Shown: one piece after another, positions 60,061 through 64,000 of the stretch
How the letters are laid out: every line of letters starts with the position of its first letter
How positions within the stretch are numbered: the first letter of the stretch is position 1
From: Amaranthus tricolor
Lineage: Eukaryota; Streptophyta; Magnoliopsida; Caryophyllales; Amaranthaceae
Assembly (NCBI RefSeq): GCF_026212465.1
Contig: NC_080062.1
Span: forward strand, 1,880,001 to 1,944,000
Reading direction: 5' to 3'
DNA length: 64,000 nt
Made by a program: the position numbers and the translations under genes
The notes under the pieces: generated by a model
What the model was told of the DNA's origin: nothing
The model's database searches: none
The model's input: only the letters and a program-made list of their open reading frames with translations

Positions 60061-61827
60061 GTATTTCTCTCAAACCCTTACCCCAATTTCTATTTTAACA
60101 GATAAAGTGTGTAAGTTTGCCTTATTAACAAATCAAATTGTTTTTCTGTTGTAGTTAAGAGGGTTTAATTTGATTTCAATAATTCTGTAATTGTTTCTAA
60201 GTTTCAACTTATTAATTTTTGATTTAGGGTTTCAATTTTTTTTCTTGCCATTTATTTGGGCTTTCGCTGAATGTATTTTGATTTCCTTTTTTTTTTATTG
60301 GGGGAAATTGAAGTATTATGTATGTTCTTACATGGATTTTGATTTGAATTACAAGTTATAAATCATTTCCTTGTATTGGATATCAAAATAATGGTAGAAA
60401 TTTACCTTTTTTTTGGGAAGTTGAAGCATTATGTATGTTCTTACATGAATTGTGATTTGAATAACAAATTATAAATCATTTCCTTGTATTGAATAACAAA
60501 TATGGTAGAAATTTACCTTTTCTAATCATCATCTTCATACCACATATATCCCATATAGAAGCTATGATCAGGATCCGAGGGTTGAAAGACGCAAGACCAT
60601 ACTTTAGGAGCAAAAACCTGTAATGCTTCTTTTGTAACTTGTAATAAAATAGTTGGTTTTTTTTTTTCTATTTTTTTTTTCTAATCGTCATCATACAATG
60701 TATATCTCATATAGAAACTATGATCAGGATTCAGAGAACGTTGAAAGACGCCAGACCGTACTTTGCGAAAACTTGTAATGGTTCCGTTGTAACTTGTAAT
60801 AAAACTGTTTGTTTTCTCTAATCATTATCATCATAACGTGTATATCCCAAGCTATGATTAGGACTCGGGGAGGGTTGAAAGACGTCAAGACATACTTTAG
60901 GAGCAAAAACTTGTAATGCTTCTGTTATAACTTGTAATAAAATTGTTTGTTTGTTTGTTTTTCTCACTTGTTTCAATTTTATAAATGTTGAGGAACTCAC
61001 TGATATTCTCTGTCTAGTTAATGTAATCTTATGCATTAATTTCCATTGTGGTTATTGCTTGCAAGTTGCAAACTTGTAAATTAGTTGCAATGTGTGTAAT
61101 CGGATATTGATTTTCATTTGGTAGGAATTGCATAAGAGGCGTTTGCAAATGAAAACAAAGATAAAGAACAAAAGGAAGTCGAAAGGTTCATCTACTTTCT
61201 ATTATTAGTAGCATCAATTATATGTCTACTACTACTAATATGATTTGAGATGAGAGTATTACTTCGTCTTACATAGATGGGATGTTAAATGGATTTTTGC
61301 AATATGTGTGACAATTTCAGATAAAAAAGAAAAATTAAGTGAAGAAGTTGATAAGCAAGGATGTGTGAATGACCTTATCGATAAACAAGTAAGTGCTAGA
61401 AGCAGCTCGAAAGACGAGGATAGTAATGAAGGATCATCGTCAACTTCTCATATCGATTTACATCCTGTATTGAAAAAGAAAAAGTTGCATTGGGGGTAAT
61501 TTTCTTTAAGCTGCCATAACTCTCTTTCCTGTTTATTGAATATGTGTATGTATTGTGATTATATTACACTAGTCTTGCTTGAGCTGAGGGTCACATGAAC
61601 CGCAACCTCCTTATCTCCTTTGATAAGGGTATGGTCTACCATCATCCAGCCCTCCGAATTCCGATGATTGATTCTTTGAGTGGGATATACCGGGTACGAT
61701 AGATGATGATGATGATTGGATGACATTGATGCGTAGAGTGTGTTATCTTATAAGGGTATTCGTGTTCATTGTTTCAATTGACAGGCTAGACACGAAAGAA
61801 CGATGGGAAAGAAAGGCCAATATGTAA
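59989..61827 (+). CDS. small basic plant protein of unknown function, 4 exons, 116 aa
   Basis: Exons are 59989-60060, 61125-61185, 61321-61495 and 61785-61827; all borders are GT..AG and the frame is continuous. The protein starts MEEDDRRPNSKSSAISQAQF and continues AKFRELHKRRLQMKTKIKNK with a basic stretch, a possible nuclear signal. A Ser/Asp/Glu-rich middle (SARSSSKDEDSNEGSSSTSH) leads to the C-terminus VLKKKKLHWGLDTKERWERK ending ANM. This last block looks like a conserved motif, and I believe it occurs in uncharacterised plant proteins, but I cannot name a function. The ATG at 59989 has a strong plant context (AACAATGG). An earlier ATG at 59957 opens a different frame that overlaps it. 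There is no membrane segment. Intron 1 (1.06 kb) contains two sets of tandem repeats. Confidence 0.75.
60301..60520. repeat. about 110-bp tandem repeat (2 units) in intron 1
   Basis: Units at 60301-60412 and 60413-60520 share TATGTATGTTCTTACATG, AAATCATTTCCTTGTATTG and ATGGTAGAAATTTACCTTTT. Confidence 0.8.
60521..60962 (-). repeat. three tandem units of about 145 bp, each a minus-strand coding-like C-terminus
   Basis: Read on the minus strand, units 1 (60521-60655) and 3 (60818-60950) each give an open frame of about 43 codons ending in TAG: ILLQV..EALQVFAPKV, then VFQPSDPDHSF or VFQPSPSPNHS, and an Asp-rich end (WYEDDD or RYDDND). The middle unit (60681-60810) has the same text with a 4-base deletion that shifts the frame. 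Differences between units are largely conservative. I do not recognise the source gene. Confidence 0.7.
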
Positions 61828-62715
61828 TACTTGCAGAATACTTGAATGCAAACAAGCATACCCACCATTCAACTTGGTAATTTCTCTGGATTTTGACTGT
61901 GTATATGCTGCAGCATTCTGATTAGTGATTAGCACAGTCCTATTTCATGAGTCATTGAATTACCAGTAGTATTCGTCGGAGTATCAATTAGAATGTATGC
62001 AGGCAATTATATATGCTAAGATTCTGTATTTCTGTTGGCAGTTGTAATGCTTGAACGTCGAACAATCATTGTCGACCGCTGAAGTGATGAAGCTCCGATT
62101 ATGTTAAGCTGTAGTATGGTGCACTTTTCGTCTGTGAAAAGCTATGTTTCTGGATGAATCTGACTTGGGTTTGTTTTTTTTGCTGAAGTTTGCAGTAAGT
62201 CTAGTTCTGTTCAGTTTGGTATTTGGCAAAACTTATGTTAGAAAATAAAATTGGTAATTATTTCAATTTTCATTTTGAATATTCTTTAGATGTTTTCTAT
62301 TGAATTCATAATAATTACCAAATTTATTGTCTTTAACAGCTAAACCTTTACATAGACATAAGATATAATTTTAGAGAAAAAATTTCTAAAAACTATTCTT
62401 AATTATTTAAAGAAAATTTATACTATATCAAATTAATTTTAAAAATAAGTTAACCTATCTTTATTGCTATTATTATTCAAATATATTATTCATTAATTGT
62501 TATTTATTATCACTTACAAAATGAGAGTATTTTTTGTTTTAAAAAATAAGATATAATTTCAGAAGAAAAAGTCTACAATAATTCTCAATTATTTAAAAAA
62601 AAATTTATACTATATTAAAGTAATTAAAAATAGGTTAACGTATTTCTATTCCTATTCCTATTAATTTAAAAAACGTTATCCCTAATTTTTTTTTTTTACC
62701 TATATACTATTATTA
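61828..62715. other. 3' flank of the 59989 gene and AT-rich repeats
   Basis: The start is probably 3' UTR. A small inverted-end element lies at 62246-62328. Two direct repeats of about 100 bp lie at about 62360-62465 and 62550-62655 (ATAAGATATAATTT, AATTATTTAAA, TTTATACTATAT, TAGGTTAACNTAT). No gene is seen. Confidence 0.5.
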
Positions 62716-63041
62716 TTACCTGATGGGCGAAGAGTCACTGTTAAGTTCATTGGAAACATTAAATTAGATAAATCCTTAGCTTTAAAAAAAGTCTTTTATG
62801 TTCCATCAATAAAAAAATTATGTCATGATATGTCAATAAAAATGATATTTACTCCAGAATATTGTTTTATTCAGGGCCTTTCACAGATGAAGCTCTTGCT
62901 TGTTGGTAAAAGTTCAAATGGACTAATACTTCCTATATTCAAAGTTGCTTCTAAACAAGAATATGCAAGTGTTATAAATAAGCACTTCATTTGTACAATT
63001 TGTCTTATAGCAAGGCAAACTAAAATTTTTCTTTTACTAAT

Positions 63042-63290
63042 CAGCTAGTCTTTTGAGAGGCGTATTTCAAACCCAACACATTAAAGATTAATGTTTGCTT
63101 ATCGTATTCTTAATGCATGCTTATATTATCCTTAATGCTTATTTTCGTATCCGTATTGTCTACTTTCAATACTTTAAATGTGTACTTACATTATTGTTAA
63201 TGTCTACTTACAGAATTTTACAAAGTATATAATGAGTTGGCCCAATTAGAGATGGTTTTTCATAGAGATCGTCTCTTACAAGAATTTGTG
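63042..63290. mobile_element. MITE family with 9-bp target duplications, copy 3
   Basis: It starts CAGCTAGTCTTTTGAGAGG and ends CTCTTACAAGAATTTGTG. A perfect 9-bp duplication TTTACTAAT lies at 63033-63041 and 63291-63299. Internal TATCCTTAATGCTTATTTTC-type subrepeats are as in copies 1 and 2. It is inserted in the copia pseudogene. Confidence 0.9.
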
Positions 63291-63884
63291 TTTACTAATA
63301 GTCTTACACAGTCTACAACTCCTTTATAAATGCTTCATGTTGATATATGGGGCCTTTTAGACAAATGACAAGACTAAAATATAATATGTTCATAACCATA
63401 GTTGATGATTTTAGTAGATTTACTTGGTTGCACTTCATTAAATTTAAAAATACTCAAAGTTCAAATCATTTGATCTGACAATGCAAAAGAGTTAGTTGAA
63501 GGAGAAGCACAACATCCTACAAGTCATTGATCACTTTTTGAGAAAATCAGATTATAAATGTAATTTCAGTCTTTCTACATCTTGGTGCAACATAGTTTCT
63601 TGCCCTTTATGAAACAAACATATATAGAGCCAACAGCATACAAAGAAGCTTTTATATAAGGTAGTTACTAGCTCTCTTTACACGCTTTCTCCGATTCCGA
63701 TTGGGGAGCATGTAAAGATTTAAGAAAATCGATAACAAGTTATATCCTTCTGTTTGGCAAATGCCCTCTATATCTTCAAAGTCTAAGGAGCAAAGTTTTG
63801 TCTCTAAATCAAGTTCTGAAACTAAATATAGAGCCATGGCAGGAACAGTTTAAGAAGTTACTTGGGTGGTTGAGCTGCTATAAG

Positions 63885-63954
63885 AATTGAGTGTTTCAAA
63901 TTTTAAATTAGTTGTCGATAATTGAGTGTTTCAAATTTTAAATTAGTTGTCGAT
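63885..63954. repeat. exact 35-bp tandem duplication
   Basis: The unit beginning AATTGAGTGTTTCAAATTTT occurs twice without change (63885-63919 and 63920-63954) within the copia RNase H remnant. Confidence 0.95.
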
Positions 63955-64000
63955 AATCATTCAGCACTTCATATTACAAAGAATTCCATGTTCCAAGAAA

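Larger units (their letters stand above)
62716..64000 (+). pseudogene. decayed copia polyprotein (pre-integrase, integrase, RNase H pieces), runs off the window
   Basis: The first piece, from 62716, reads LPDGRRVTVKFIGNIKLD and LKKVFYVPSIKKL (gag-pre-integrase region). Then comes VASKQEYASV and CTICLIARQTK, broken by MITE copy 3. After 63300 the integrase start is visible in several frames (LHVDIWGPF; ITIVDDFSRFTWLHFI). A large gap follows, then RNase H pieces from about 63690 (DSDWGACKDLRKSITSY; an EAEYRAMA-like block). Numerous stops and the missing RT show that it is dead. A 35-bp tandem duplication lies in the last part. The fragment is a different copia lineage from the one at 49145. Confidence 0.85.

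Noticed and set aside
1..64000. CRISPR arrays, operons, biosynthetic gene cluster
   Set aside because: The repeats are microsatellites, tandem duplications or transposons, and the genes are unrelated eukaryotic single loci on both strands.

Overview
The window looks like nuclear DNA of a flowering plant, most likely a eudicot. It is strongly AT-rich. Its genes carry introns with GT..AG borders and encode plant-type proteins: an LRK10-like receptor kinase, a delta-7-sterol C5-desaturase, a BC10/DUF266-type glycosyltransferase and an ABHD17-type hydrolase. The space between genes is full of plant transposons (hAT, Mutator-like, Stowaway-like MITEs, copia, solo LTRs, tRNA-derived SINEs). I suspect Caryophyllales from the general look of the repeats, but the sequence alone does not prove it. 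There are no prokaryotic features, CRISPR arrays or recognisable RNA genes.

Layout, left to right. 1-509: 3' end of a receptor-like kinase (+), cut by the window edge. 3622-4104: small intronless conserved plant protein (+). 7048-10706: five-exon MsrA-family gene (-) with Ser where the catalytic Cys is expected. 11641-17425: three-layer transposon nest. A Mutator-like element with long inverted ends holds a decayed BED-finger hAT transposon, and the hAT transposase is broken by a 1,507-bp solo LTR with a perfect 5-bp target duplication. 20314-25239: five-exon alpha/beta hydrolase (+), with a 1.66-kb hAT insertion in its first intron. 29084-36624: three-exon STE1/DWF7 sterol desaturase (-) with introns of 2.1 and 4.6 kb. 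36625-47750: gene-poor AT-rich DNA with MITEs. 47752-51903: repeat cluster (two related hAT-type elements, a truncated copia with one LTR, flanking direct repeats). 54033-56514: two-exon glycosyltransferase (-). 57448-58089: second solo LTR. 59989-61827: four-exon gene for a small basic protein (+); its first intron carries three tandem copies of an unrelated minus-strand coding-like unit. 62716-64000: a decayed copia polyprotein running off the window end.

The genes look independent: mixed strands, several kb apart, no shared pathway. Most of the biology of interest is transposon history. A MITE family with 9-bp target duplications and internal subrepeats of about 24 bp occurs three times. 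Two hAT-type elements are dated relative to their hosts by clean target duplications. Several tandem duplications sit at transposon ends. Exon borders come from reading GT/AG sites, reading frames and family knowledge; they were not checked against transcripts. I did not find a convincing undescribed multi-gene system.
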